Shown: positions 31,486-42,744 of the stretch, in pieces
Layout: each line of letters opens with the position of its first letter
Numbering within the stretch: position 1 is the stretch's first letter
Translations under genes and position numbers: made by a program
The notes under the pieces: generated by a model
Databases searched by the model: none
What the model saw: only the letters and a program-made list of their open reading frames with translations
Told to the model about the DNA's origin: nothing
Origin: Candidatus Vallotiella adelgis
Lineage (GTDB): Bacteria > Pseudomonadota > Gammaproteobacteria > Burkholderiales > Burkholderiaceae
Assembly (NCBI RefSeq): GCF_020541305.1
Contig: NZ_CP047396.1
Location: 682,001 to 746,000, forward strand
Length of the DNA: 64,000 bases
Direction of reading: 5' to 3'

Positions 31486-32860
31486 AAATAGCTAATATAT
31501 TACGCGCAGTTGATAAGGCGCCTACTATAACTACTACTGTGACATAAATTCGCTAACGCATAAACGCCCGATAAACCGCTCAAGCCCAATCCAACAACGT
31601 GGCTCACTTTTATGGTAAATGAGCTTGTCATATCAAGTCAGCTGAATAAAATATGCCTTTCGATAAATATTAGACTCATGTCTTAGTGCAATAAAAAACT
31701 ATGATGAGATTTTCTTTAGCTATGAAGCCTATTGCAATATTAAGATTGCAATAGAGCATTACACGCTCTATAAAAAATTGTATATTTTTATGTTTCTGGA
31801 TATTTCCAGTTCACTGAATCTACGGTAGAGATCTAATGACGCTGATCTAGCTAATGCCGATTTCTAAAGAAGAGCACTTTAGTAACTAAAACAGATTGTA
31901 GAGATATGAGCCTAATTTCCTACTAGAGTGGCATCCGCCTTTCTTAAATGGGTTGAATAGTCGCAATAGTTTTACGCATAGAATACAACACAGATCTTAT
32001 ACCCAATTAATGGATACGTAGTCGATTATCTTTAGGCGGAGACTCCCATTCCCTAAGATGTCTGCACTATTCATATGCTTATTAGAAAGAGTTAGCCAGA
32101 TCTGGAAGGTCATAAGATTACTCGTGAATTCGTGACCAGTATAAATAAAATACCAAATCGTATGCAAATTCGAAAAAACAGGACTTCGGCAGATTATAAG
32201 ATGAGCTGTTTTAACCGCCTATATCACGGCTTTTTTCTAAACCGCGATATAAGTTAATCTACATTTTTCTATTTTCGTGTAATATCATAACCGCTACGCG
32301 ACCGTAGCCTTGTTTGGAGAATACAAGGCTATTGATTATTTTCCTGATAGATAGATTGTGGTGTATCCGCGGTAGCACGCGAATTAGTGCCACGTCGTAC
32401 TACATCCGACATTCCGGTGTCATCAAGTCATGTCTCGAACACACCATCACTTTATAATTAGCATGCAGGACTAAATGAGCTGCAGAAAAAATTCTGCATA
32501 GTTCAATTGCACTATTCGTAACCATATATACCCAACATTGGGTATGCTTTGACGTGAATATTTACATTCGGAGCAGATATATAGCAAGGTGCTTCCAATC
32601 TATTCCTTCTAATAAATTAATATGCATAGATGCACGTTGGAATTTAGTGATGCATAAGCATCAAACAGATTATTTTCACCTTCCTTACACAGGTTCCGTA
32701 TATTGATGAGATTAACCGATTAGCTATTTAATTTTTTTAGCGAGTCTGTGCAGTTTTGCCGTATCCTATGTCATAGGAGTACCCCGTCCTGCGACGGGAG
32801 AATCTAAGTATAACATTACTAACGAGGAACACAATGCTCGTCTAAATGCTGGTAATTTTT
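31486..32860. other. 1.4-kb non-coding gap
   Basis: No gene or readable remnant is seen. It holds a perfect 10-bp inverted repeat CTATTGCAAT/ATTGCAATAG with a 6-nt loop at 31729-31754, and a 9-bp repeat TAGCCTTGT/ACAAGGCTA near 32306-32332. Confidence 0.55.
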
Positions 32861-32937
32861 TGGGGTGGCCGATGGGGATCGAACCCACGACAACAGGAAT
32901 CACAATCCTGGACTCTACCAACTGAGCTACGGCCACC
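32861..32937 (-). tRNA. tRNA-His (anticodon GUG)
   Basis: The minus strand forms a full cloverleaf with acceptor GTGGCCG/CGGCCAC, anticodon stem CAGGA/TCCTG, loop TTGTGAT (anticodon GTG) and T-loop TTCGATC. An extra 5' G at -1, diagnostic of tRNA-His, is encoded, with discriminator C and CCA (32861-32863). It lies just downstream of dusA on the same strand. Confidence 0.97.
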
Positions 32938-33113
32938 ATTACTAGTAACTAATTATATATGCACTATACACAGTAACACTTACTCTAATCTCATCTACGG
33001 ATTGTACGCAGGGATTTCCTATTTGGCTAGCAGTTAGATGTAAATTCTGATTGCAATACTAGCTTAATTTGCTATTACCCGCATTGTACGATCCTAATCG
33101 GCCAATGAGCTAT

Positions 33114-34094
33114 TCAACAATAGCGTTGAGCCTCTTCGATTATACGCGGATCGCCAGTAGCTAGCTTTTGTTGATCTGATAATATGCGACGCCAATCTCG
33201 TGCGCCAGGCTGGTTGCGATAAAGTCCCAGCATATGTCGCGTGATAGCGCCGATATACGTGCCACAAGCTTGTTGAGCTAAAATGTACTCGATCATTGCC
33301 TGTTCAACCTCATCTCGTGTGCGCACTAGCGCTGATGGATCGTAAAATCGCTTATCAACATCTGCGAGCAGAAAGGGGTTTTGATAAGCTCCTCGTCCAA
33401 TCATTACGCCATCAACGTAACGCAAGTGCTCATGCGCTTCATCTAGTGTCTTGACGTTTCCATTGATAATAATCTCCAATTCAGAAAAGTCACGCTTGAG
33501 CTGATATACATAGCTGTACTTCAACGGTGGAATTTCTCGGTTTTTTTTTGGCGAAAGTCCTTTTAGGATCGCATTTCGTGCATGCACTATAAATACCCGG
33601 CTTCCGCCTTGTGATACAGTGCCTATAAAATCGCGCACAAACTCATAGTCATTAATTGTATCTATACCAATTCGGTGCTTAATCGTAACTGGTATGGCAA
33701 CCGCGTCGCGCATTGCTTTTACGCAATCAGCAACTAGCTGTGCCTCCTTCATTAAGCAAGCGCCGAAGGAGCCACGCTGCACCCGCTTAGACGGACAGCC
33801 ACAGTTCAGATTAATTTCATCATAGCCCCACCTCTCTGCAAGTTTCGCGCATCGCGCGAGATGATCCGGCTCGCTACCGCCAATCTGTAATGCAATCGGA
33901 GCTTCCTGTGGCATGAACGATAGATGCCTGGTAGTATCGCCATATAAAAGCGCATTAGTCGTTACCATTTCTGTATATAGATAGACATATCGGGATAATT
34001 GCCGGTGGAAATAGCGACAATGGCGGTCAGTCCAGTTCATCATTGGCGCGACACAAATGTATCGGGCACGATAGACGTTGAAGTTAATCATCAA
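33114..34094 (-). CDS. dusA: tRNA-dihydrouridine synthase A
   Basis: DusA is an FMN enzyme that reduces uridines 20/20a in the tRNA D-loop. The 326-residue product is normal. The TIM barrel begins CVAPMMNWTDRHCR (about 15). The catalytic Cys is in NLNCGCPSKRVQ (about 98), followed by TIKHRIGID (about 141), FIVHARNA (about 172), the phosphate-binding INGNVKT and GVMIGRGAYQNP. A Met-Met start leaves the first residue uncertain by one codon. It probably shares a transcript with tRNA-His. Confidence 0.94.
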   Translation of the reverse strand: MMINFNVYRARYICVAPMMNWTDRHCRYFHRQLSRYVYLYTEMVTTNALLYGDTTRHLSFMPQEAPIALQIGGSEPDHLARCAKLAERWGYDEINLNCGCPSKRVQRGSFGACLMKEAQLVADCVKAMRDAVAIPVTIKHRIGIDTINDYEFVRDFIGTVSQGGSRVFIVHARNAILKGLSPKKNREIPPLKYSYVYQLKRDFSELEIIINGNVKTLDEAHEHLRYVDGVMIGRGAYQNPFLLADVDKRFYDPSALVRTRDEVEQAMIEYILAQQACGTYIGAITRHMLGLYRNQPGARDWRRILSDQQKLATGDPRIIEEAQRYC

Positions 34095-35130
34095 AGCAGT
34101 AGTCGAGCACGCACAGGTACGAAGAATCCCATTAATATTTTAGCATTTCTTTGGCAGTCTTATGCTCGCACGAACCCCTTCTTTCCGTCCCTATTCTAGG
34201 CTGCACTAAGATAAGAAAATCCCCAATTCAAGAATTCAAGAATGCGCTCTCTCAAAACTTAGACTTATCTAAATAGACTGTTTTACTATACGCGACAGCA
34301 CCCGAAGTGCTGTCCATATGCTGACACCCTTAGTCTCTACAAGGACCACGAACTGTTTTCCGCAGTAAACTGACTAGCGCTTAATCAGACGAAAAAAAAT
34401 TAGGATCCGCAAGCGCCGTTATACAAATTGAGTAGGCACAAATTACTACTGGTCAACTATCAATTAGGTTAATCATGATCTTCTCTGTAACGGCGTACTT
34501 CAATCATAGATTATCTGGTATATTTAGTAGAGGCTTTATAGCGATATTCAAATAAAGCATGTTGATCATTATCGACCAAGAGTTCCAAAATGGTGTTGTT
34601 CGATTAATTACTAATTACCGCTATAAGATATCCGTCTATAGGAATATTAACCCTCTAATTTTCATATAAATATCGGAAAAATATTTTTAATATAATTAAA
34701 TTTTTTCTTGTAATGTATCGATTCGCAATACACAATAAGGCCGCGCTCGCCACTGGCGTAGATGTATGTAAATATGCCCTGTCATACGAGCTGACTTTTG
34801 AGTAATTAAAATCGGCGACAGTAACGATGATGTTTACGCGCTTGAGCGTAATAAAATTTATCTAAATCGTAATGTAATGGATGAATATTATTCATAACGT
34901 TTTTTCTGTAAAGAAAATTACTTGTAGATATTTTTTATTATATGATTGATATTCTAATCAATACAATTTTGATTTCCTGGGCCGTAACCTTATTAAGATA
35001 AGATAACTTATCGACTATGGCAGGCGTACCCAACTCTAACCACGCTAAGCTGTCGGCGATATAAAAACGCAGCATATTAGCCATGCGTCTAATGTGAAAC
35101 TATTCACCATTGTCCCATAATATTCGATTA
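34095..35130. other. 1-kb non-coding gap between divergent dusA and the Nudix gene
   Basis: No gene remnant is recognised. The part at about 34630-34710 is very AT-rich. AATTCAAG is tandemly doubled near 34225. No convincing promoter pair was identified. Confidence 0.5.
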
Positions 35131-35667
35131 ATGAAATTTTGTTCTGTCTGTAGCTACACAGTAAGTCTATGCGTGCCTCCCGGCGATAATCGCAAGCGTT
35201 TTGTGTGCGATAACTGCAATACAATTCACTACGTGAATCCACGTAATGTAGTTGGAACAGTCCCAATCTGGGATAATAAGCTGTTACTATGTCGTCGAGC
35301 CATAAAACCGCGCTATGGATGCTGGACATTACCGGCTGGCTTCATGGAAATAGGCGAGACAACGGCGGAAGCTGCTATACGAGAGACTCTAGAAGAGGCG
35401 GGGGCGCGCGTCGAGCTTCAGATGCTATTCACTGTACTCAATGCGCCATATGTACATCAAGTTCATCTATTTTACCTCGCGAGACTGCTCGACATCGACG
35501 TGCAAGCTGGCGCAGAAAGTTTAGATGTGAAGCTATTCGATGAAGCCGATATTCCGTGGGATAAGATCGCGTTTCCAACCGTTGGGCGAACTCTGCACCT
35601 TTTCTTTGCTAATCGTATCTCGGGCGGCTATGGCTTGCACTCCGGTAATGTCTTTTACTCGCAATAG
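35131..35667 (+). CDS. Nudix hydrolase with N-terminal zinc ribbon
   Basis: From ATG 35131 (MKFCSVC) the product is 178 residues; a TTG 7 codons upstream is unlikely. A four-Cys ribbon (CSVC near 4-7, CDNC near 28-31) precedes a complete Nudix box starting GFMEIGETTAEAAIRE and continuing TLEEAGA (about 70-92). The architecture resembles NADH/ADP-ribose pyrophosphatase-like Nudix proteins that clean up nucleotide derivatives; the substrate is not deducible. Its last codons and stop are part of a 45-nt perfect palindrome, so the C-terminal residues (NVFYSQ) may have been rewritten by that event. Confidence 0.88.
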   Translation: MKFCSVCSYTVSLCVPPGDNRKRFVCDNCNTIHYVNPRNVVGTVPIWDNKLLLCRRAIKPRYGCWTLPAGFMEIGETTAEAAIRETLEEAGARVELQMLFTVLNAPYVHQVHLFYLARLLDIDVQAGAESLDVKLFDEADIPWDKIAFPTVGRTLHLFFANRISGGYGLHSGNVFYSQ

Positions 35668-35689
35668 TATTGCGAGTAAAAGACATTAC
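35645..35689. repeat. 45-nt palindrome (22-bp arms, 1-nt centre) over the Nudix stop codon
   Basis: The left arm runs 35645-35666 (ends TTTTACTCGCAATA) and the right arm 35668-35689 is its exact complement (begins TATTGCGAGTAAAA). The stop TAG 35665-35667 is at the apex. It could protect or end the mRNA, but the arms are longer and more perfect than usual terminators and lack a following T-run. Confidence 0.95.
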
Positions 35690-36483
35690 GCGGTTGGCTT
35701 GCGATTTTGCCGTATTAGGAAAATACTTCTCGTAGAATATACTAAGCAGTTGTCTAGACGCAATATCTATGTCCGGCATACCGAACTTACTAGATTCCTT
35801 GGTTTATCCTAGATTATTTTTCCCGGCTTTACTATGCGCGGAATGAGACCAGCGTCGCATACAGCCTGCTTGACTTATGCTACCCGTGCATCGCTTTATA
35901 GTGCTTAGTCAATTCATATGTCTATTCTATTTAAGGCCTTAAACGCATTTAGCAGGAGCTCTGATAAAAGACATAATAAATGCTTGTTTACATTTATTTA
36001 AACTTAAACTAGCATGTACTACAATGCGCTATATTGCAATCTTACTAAGATAGTATGGTAATAAACATTGCCTATAGCCGAGCTGCATACCGTATCAAAA
36101 TAAATCTGCAAGCAGTCCTCAGTATTATCTTCGGGGCACTATGAAGTGCTAAGATTTTGCGCATCAGTCCGATAGCTCAGCGAGCTGAAAAAGAAAATAC
36201 GCATAATGAATATTATTCATATCTCGCATTCAACTTTCTATAGTCTGTATATTCTACGAACTTATATTAGACGATTAAAGTTACTGTACGTGTGTTTAAG
36301 ATGCTAATTTTCAAAAACAGCGAGATAGTGTACTAGGTAAATTGCAATCTACTTGAGTAAATGCGTCTAGGATTATGGGCACAACTGAGATCCTGGATGA
36401 GATCATATATCTCAGTTAAACGGCTTGTACGTAGATAAAATAACCAGCTTTTAATTTCAGAGCATGCGCTCTACTTATTCTCC
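35668..36483. other. non-coding gap between the Nudix gene and pyrD
   Basis: Apart from the right arm of the palindrome I see no gene. Burkholderia commonly has aat and ate (N-end-rule transferases) before pyrD; no motif of either is readable, so they appear deleted or eroded beyond recognition. Confidence 0.5.
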
Positions 36484-37527
36484 GTGATTAGTTCTCTTTA
36501 TCCCCTCGCACGGGCGCACTTGTTCCGTATGAATGCGGAGACCGCTCATCACTTAACACTGTGCCTGCTAGACATAGCAGCACGCGCCGGCTTCGCACAT
36601 TACCTTTTCCAAAAGGTGCCTGATGCGCCACGTACCGTGATGGGTTTAACATTTCCTAACCCGGTAGGACTTGCTGCTGGCTTGGATAAGGATGGTGCTT
36701 GCATCGATGGGTTGGCGGCTCTTGGATTTGGCTTTATCGAGATCGGTACAGTGACGCCTCGACCTCAAGTGGGTAATCCGAGACCTCGCTTATTTCGTTT
36801 GCCGCAGGCCGATGCATTGATTAATCGAATGGGCTTTAACAACTGCGGAATAGATATCCTCGTTGCTAACATTCGAGCTGCAAGTTATCATGGTATATTA
36901 GGACTAAACATTGGCAAGAATACCGATACACCGCTCGATCGAGCGGCCGAAGACTATCTATTCTGTTTGGAACGCATCTATCCATTCGCCAGCTATATAG
37001 CAATCAATATTTCATCACCGAATACAAAGAACTTACGTCAGTTACAATCTGCCGATGCATTAGATGCGCTACTGGGTACGCTCAAGGATAAACAGCAGCG
37101 GCTGGCTGATCGGTATAGAAAGCAAGTGCCACTGGCATTGAAAATTGCACCGGACCTTGATGATGAGCAGATTAAATCGATTTCGGACATGCTACTGAAT
37201 CACCATATCGATGGTGTGATCGCAACCAATACCACCTTATCGCGTACCGTAGTGAAAAGCCTGCGCCATGGCGACGAAGCTGGTGGCTTGTCTGGTCGGC
37301 CAGTGTTCCACTTGTCAAACCGAATAATCCGCCAATTATACGCCCGATTGGGCGATGCAGTGCCAATCATTGGCGTAGGTGGAATTTTCACGGGCGAGGA
37401 TGCAAAAGCAAAGCTTACGGCTGGTGCATCATTGGCACAAATTTATACTGGTCTGATCTACCGCGGGCCGACGCTCGTGGCTGAATGCGTACATGCTACT
37501 GCCAGCTATTTAATGCCTACTTCATAA
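36484..37527 (+). CDS. pyrD: dihydroorotate dehydrogenase (quinone), class 2
   Basis: This membrane-associated FMN enzyme oxidises dihydroorotate to orotate using quinone in pyrimidine synthesis. The 347-residue product starts at GTG ([14 protein letters not shown]), matching the family N-terminal helix that contacts quinone. It has [10 protein letters not shown] (about 63), [15 protein letters not shown] (about 82), NRMGFNN (about 118), [11 protein letters not shown] (about 177, with the catalytic Ser), APDLDDEQ and the FMN phosphate loop IIGVGGIF. A 16-nt palindrome lies inside it. No defects are seen. Confidence 0.96.
   Translation: MISSLYPLARAHLFRMNAETAHHLTLCLLDIAARAGFAHYLFQKVPDAPRTVMGLTFPNPVGLAAGLDKDGACIDGLAALGFGFIEIGTVTPRPQVGNPRPRLFRLPQADALINRMGFNNCGIDILVANIRAASYHGILGLNIGKNTDTPLDRAAEDYLFCLERIYPFASYIAINISSPNTKNLRQLQSADALDALLGTLKDKQQRLADRYRKQVPLALKIAPDLDDEQIKSISDMLLNHHIDGVIATNTTLSRTVVKSLRHGDEAGGLSGRPVFHLSNRIIRQLYARLGDAVPIIGVGGIFTGEDAKAKLTAGASLAQIYTGLIYRGPTLVAECVHATASYLMPTS
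36931..36946. repeat. 16-nt perfect palindrome inside pyrD
   Basis: CCGCTCGATCGAGCGG lies in the codons for TPLDRA. It has no spacer, so it would form only a strained hairpin; it is listed as one of a set of coding palindromes. Confidence 0.75.
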
Positions 37528-38874
37528 GAAATATTACCAACAAACTTCAGTATGAATAAAGCCGTACTGTGCGGGTCGCTACTCATCACCGTCTACTAAA
37601 AGAGAAAATGATGCAACTTTCGCCGCTCAGAAAATAAATATTTGTTATGCTAGTCGGCATTACGCTCAACGCAGCTTTTTATTGGGCCGCAAGCACTATA
37701 GTATCGGTAATCACGGCGACTTAACTACTACGTAGTGCGCAGAAGTCATTGCCATTGACTACCCCCCACCAGTCGCTACCGCTTTATGCCAGCGTAGCAA
37801 GAGTGTGGTACTAGATTTATATCACCTGCTTGTGAGGGACTACAGGGCTAACTGTAGCGCTATCTCGCGCTGCTTATGCAGTACTAAATACCATATACCA
37901 TACCTATCTACAAGCGTTGATTCCCCAGTGGAATCGGCGTATTTCTAATACTGAACAAGTATTTTCTAAAATGGTTGCATAGTTTCCGAAAGCAAACACC
38001 TTTCGGATCGGCTAACTTTCCGTGGTAGTACCTTCGTAATATTCAGGTAAATCTCGCTCATAGAAATTGTATGGATATGCCATGGTGGATATACCAATTT
38101 GTGAACGGAACTTTCAACATACTGTCTATCCGACTCGAGGAGCTAAAAGTGATTTAAAATGTATGGCATAAGTACTATAGCAAAGACAGTGAAATACCCT
38201 ACTTGATAGTATCTTCTAGATTCGTGGTGCCGGAATAGAATGTAATACATCTAAAATAAATGCGATCGATCGGTTTTATAGCCTAATAATAGCTGCGGTC
38301 CCGGTTAAGTTTACCCCCTCTTCAAGCACTAGCATCTATTACTGCAGTATGGCACTGAATAATATTGATATATGAACTGCCCAATATGGAATATAGATTC
38401 TTACTTTGTATCTTCTACAAAATAAGCTGCTCGTATCAATATCCGGCACGTATGCCGTACTAACCATCGCGGCAATTATATAGTAAGAGTTTATATATAG
38501 AAAAAAAGCTACCTTATAGCATGTCTCGTCGATTGACTATATCGGATTAAGTCGACAGATTAATAATCGTAATTCCAAATTACTAATCTCAGGCCAGAAG
38601 TTTTTAACTGTGAATTTGCTTAATCTAATCGTGACAAAGGTGCGACTCATAGTGTATCTTTGTTCAGATACAGAGACAGTACCGGATTATACGGCAGTAT
38701 AATCCGGTATAATCTAGCCTATGCATAGCAACCAGATTGCAGCCATAGCTGCTAGGCGAAGCTAGCATAATAGTTAGCAGCACTCGGCACAGGATTTGCC
38801 AACCAATCAAGTCTCAAGGCTAGCACAATAGCTCGTCGCCGAAAGAAGAGTCATGAGTTTGATTATCCGGAGCT
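37528..38874. other. 1.35-kb non-coding gap between convergent pyrD and tadA
   Basis: No readable gene remnant is seen. It holds a perfect 12-bp hairpin at 38681-38708 and a GTATCT/AGATAC hairpin near 38654-38671. Confidence 0.55.
38681..38708. repeat. perfect 12-bp inverted repeat, 4-nt loop
   Basis: ACCGGATTATAC and GTATAATCCGGT flank GGCA. It lies downstream of both pyrD and tadA but has no adjacent T-run. The repeat unit TCCGGTATAATC is partly copied again just after it. Confidence 0.85.
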
Positions 38875-39438
<564 letters not shown>

Positions 39439-39582
39439 CTAGAGCAACGGAAACTGCCGCAGACGACTCAGTATTCAGCAATATAATAGAATAGTCGTAT
39501 GACACCAACTACTAGATATATAGAAATTCAAGTGCGCGTTGATATACTGCGTCTAAAGATAATAGTGCCTTATACAATCTGG

Positions 39583-39608
39583 CAAGCCAAGCTATACAGC
39601 TTGGCTTG
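39583..39608. repeat. perfect 11-bp inverted repeat, 4-nt loop
   Basis: CAAGCCAAGCT and AGCTTGGCTTG flank ATAC. It lies 45 nt downstream of the squalene-synthase-like gene on the minus strand, so it could help end that transcript, but no U-run follows. Confidence 0.8.
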
Positions 39609-39652
39609 AAGTATTCGAAATACACGCGACGGATATTAAACCCTAAGTTTCT

Positions 39653-40756
39653 TTAATCGCCATCTCGCGCAGTACAGTGCAGCCAAAATTCTATCGGAGT
39701 AATCAATTGCTGCATCCATGCACGAAGCAATGTATTAGACCCAACAAGCGTAATCGATATGGCAATAATACTGTATATATGCCGTCGCCGAATCTTATCA
39801 GCCGAATTAGGCGTCAACCAGTCTACGCTATTCACTAATAACAGCAGTGTTTTTAAACCGATAGCGATCGGCCAAAGGCATGCTAATCTCAGACGTAGAG
39901 ACGAACGACGGATTGCTAGAGTATAGTCGATTGCGTCGTAGAACTGATCTAGCGCATGGCGCACTAATTCTTGCATAACCGGACGTGCCCGACCAGCTAC
40001 TTGAGCAGATAACATATCCTGCGGCGTTAAACCGTAACGCTTAAGCATCGTGGATGGTAAGTAGCAGCGTCCAATTCGCAGATCCTTTGCGCAATCGCGT
40101 AGCACATTAGTTAGCTGTAGTGCTCGGCCAAATCGCACACCTAGCTCTAATATTGATACAGAATCGCCGATCAGCGCTCTCGGCAGATGCCTATAAATCA
40201 TCTCTGTCCAGAATTCACCGACGCAGCCACCCACCATATAGGTGTATTCATCAAGTTCGTTCCACGTACTCAAAGCCACGATCTGACCAGAGTTCTCGTG
40301 TGGAAACGTATTTAAATCGAATTCCATTCCGCGCACAAGCATTGACACAATAGTGCAGACTGCCTCACGATCGCGTGCGTCCAAGTTCTGCAAGATTATT
40401 AATGCCGGCTCAAGCGATGCTAGAAGAATCAGCTCATCAGAGTGTTGTTCTTGCACGGCTAACTGTTTAGTAATCTCGTGAAACAACAGCCCGTGATTCT
40501 GCTTATCGCCATTCATGTACGCTCGCAATATTGATAGCATCTTGGGTCGAAGCGGGTGATCAATGAGTGGTGTGTCCGCAATTGTGTCAGCAGCGCGCGC
40601 TAGCAAATATGCTAGGGCTACCGGTTCTCGCATTTTAGTGGGTAGCACACACAGTGTTAAGTAGAACGAGCGGGATACACTCTTAAGTAGCGGGCCTAGC
40701 AGAAAAATGCGTTCTGTAGCTACATTGAGCTGAGAGTCGAATAATAAATCGGACAT
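39653..40756 (-). CDS. squalene synthase-like enzyme (farnesyl-diphosphate farnesyltransferase family)
   Basis: From MSDLLFDSQ (ATG 40756) the product is 367 residues. It has the SQS/PSY helical fold with both catalytic Asp motifs: DTIAD (about 77-81) after LLARAA, and DCAKD (about 220-224) in NVLRDCAKDLRIGRCYLP. SRSFYLTL near the N terminus and a hydrophobic C-terminal segment (YSIIAISITLVGSNTLL) resemble the membrane anchor of squalene synthases. It likely condenses two farnesyl diphosphates to squalene, feeding hopanoids. No cyclase gene is in the window. An in-frame ATG 9 codons upstream lacks homology support. Confidence 0.82.
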   Translation of the reverse strand: MSDLLFDSQLNVATERIFLLGPLLKSVSRSFYLTLCVLPTKMREPVALAYLLARAADTIADTPLIDHPLRPKMLSILRAYMNGDKQNHGLLFHEITKQLAVQEQHSDELILLASLEPALIILQNLDARDREAVCTIVSMLVRGMEFDLNTFPHENSGQIVALSTWNELDEYTYMVGGCVGEFWTEMIYRHLPRALIGDSVSILELGVRFGRALQLTNVLRDCAKDLRIGRCYLPSTMLKRYGLTPQDMLSAQVAGRARPVMQELVRHALDQFYDAIDYTLAIRRSSLRLRLACLWPIAIGLKTLLLLVNSVDWLTPNSADKIRRRHIYSIIAISITLVGSNTLLRAWMQQLITPIEFWLHCTARDGD

Positions 40757-42744
40757 CGCGCGGCTATAAATTAACAATTGCAATTAGTATTATACTGGTT
40801 TACAGATCGGCATCACTGCACCGTTAGATTTAGTAATCATAAACACTCGACACATCTAGAGGCTCCCCTTACAAATTCTTGAGTAAGCTGTACGATTCGG
40901 GTTAGCATGCCACTTTTTTTACAGTCTTTTTATTGCCGCGCAAATCTAGCGTTCTTTTCCAATAGAGAAACCTACCCGAGAACCATCTAGCTTTGATATA
41001 AACACCTCGTAGTATCCTGAGTACCCAAGTTTGATATTCTAGAAATTTCTTCATGTATCGTAAAAGGTATAACTCATTTTCTAGTGTCCACTACAACATA
41101 TTGATATCTTATCGCTATACTTCGTTACTTTTTTATAGTATTAATTATAAAAAAACAGCGTCTTAACTAAGAAGTAATATTTAATGCTGAGTTAATATAT
41201 ATAATATGTTCTAACATTTGAACATTTTTTCATAAAAAATAACTTCTTATACTAGAAATATTTTGTCTAAACTATGAATTTTTTATTACTTAAAGCTGTT
41301 TTATTAAAAACATAGGAAGTGACTTTATCATTTTTTATATAAATATCTATATAAAAAATAAAAATTCAATAATATTTCTTGATAGAAAATATTAAAAATT
41401 GATATAAAATTAAAACATTATTATCATCAAAAAATTTTATTTTATAAAAATGAAATTAAGAAGAGTAATATATTTTCACTCTAGTATTTTACTTATAAGT
41501 AGTAATATATAAATGTATATTCTAGTCCGATAAATATTTTTTAGTAAGACAACCGTTATCTAGAAGATAACTATCTTTCAAGTGCATGGAACCGGACTAT
41601 TTTATTAAAATTACATTCCATAAAAATATTATTCAATATTTTAAGATACAGATTGTAGATACCTACACTATAGTAATAAATATCGTTTTAATTAACTATA
41701 ATAGTTATATTCTGATAAGAACAATGCAATTTAGCATAGCCAGCTAACAGATTCGCTCTATTAAAAATAGAATTAAAGATAAATAGATAAATAATTTTCC
41801 CAATAATTATTGGGCTAGTAGCCATAGAAATATGAGCTAACACGGATCCATGCGTGTGTCACATTCAGGTTTTTAGATGCAAATTACCATTTTGTATTGT
41901 CTTTTCTTGATTTTTACTTGCAGATTTTACGATACTACTCACGAGTTTACGAAAAAATCTGCTAGTTGCATGAAATAACAATGATACCTATATATAATAG
42001 GTGCTTAGCGCGCTTGCGCGTCTACTAGCTATTTCTAGAATAGCATATATAAAGAAATAGTTACTACCTTGCTACATGACTGAGACTTAGGCTTATTAAA
42101 GCTACAGCGTGTGTATTTATGCCAATAAATTTAAGCATATATCTCGTGCCTTGTGCTTTCCTAGATTTGTGAATCGTAGTTTGATTCCTCTGTCTCATAA
42201 CTTTATTTAAACTAAAATTAAATTTTCATCAAGGCTATCCCGAAGTTTTCGAACTAATCGCGGGACCCTATATCCCCCACACCCTGCTTCAGGGTTATCG
42301 TAATGATACTGATTCTACTGACGAGTTGAAATCCTGTGTATTATAATCTTCTGCTATAAAGCTGAGTAACAGTATAAAACAACCGAATACAAACATGTTC
42401 TGACAGTCGTCAGAGGTACGTTGATTTCGACGTAACAAGACCCGAATAACAGAATATTCTGCACAAGAGTTTTTTTACATAACTCTAGAAACTAGAAAAT
42501 AAAACGACTATATTCTAATTTAATCGATATACGTGAGCTATAAAATGGTCTATTAAAAATATTAGCACTAAGATGTGGAAACTTCAACTCTATACACTCT
42601 CAGATTTTTAATGTTGCATATTGCTTATTAATACTTTTTCTCAATTTTGTAAGAGACTATAAAAACTTTTGATAAAGCTCAATAGCTGTCTACATAAAAA
42701 CTAATCTTGCATAAATTGCATGATTCTTATTTTTTAATTCCTGA
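40757..42744. other. 2-kb non-coding gap including an extreme AT-rich island
   Basis: No gene remnant is recognised. Between about 41080 and 41720 the composition drops sharply: I count 32 G/C in 41221-41460 (about 13%). No DnaA-box cluster, tandem repeat array or IS end is visible. A perfect 16-nt palindrome CCCAATAATTATTGGG lies at 41799-41814, and GTTATCT/AGATAAC near 41556-41572. Confidence 0.7.

Noticed and set aside
41041-41740. AT-rich island as the replication origin
   Set aside because: No DnaA-box cluster and none of the usual origin neighbours (dnaA, dnaN, gidA, parAB) is nearby.
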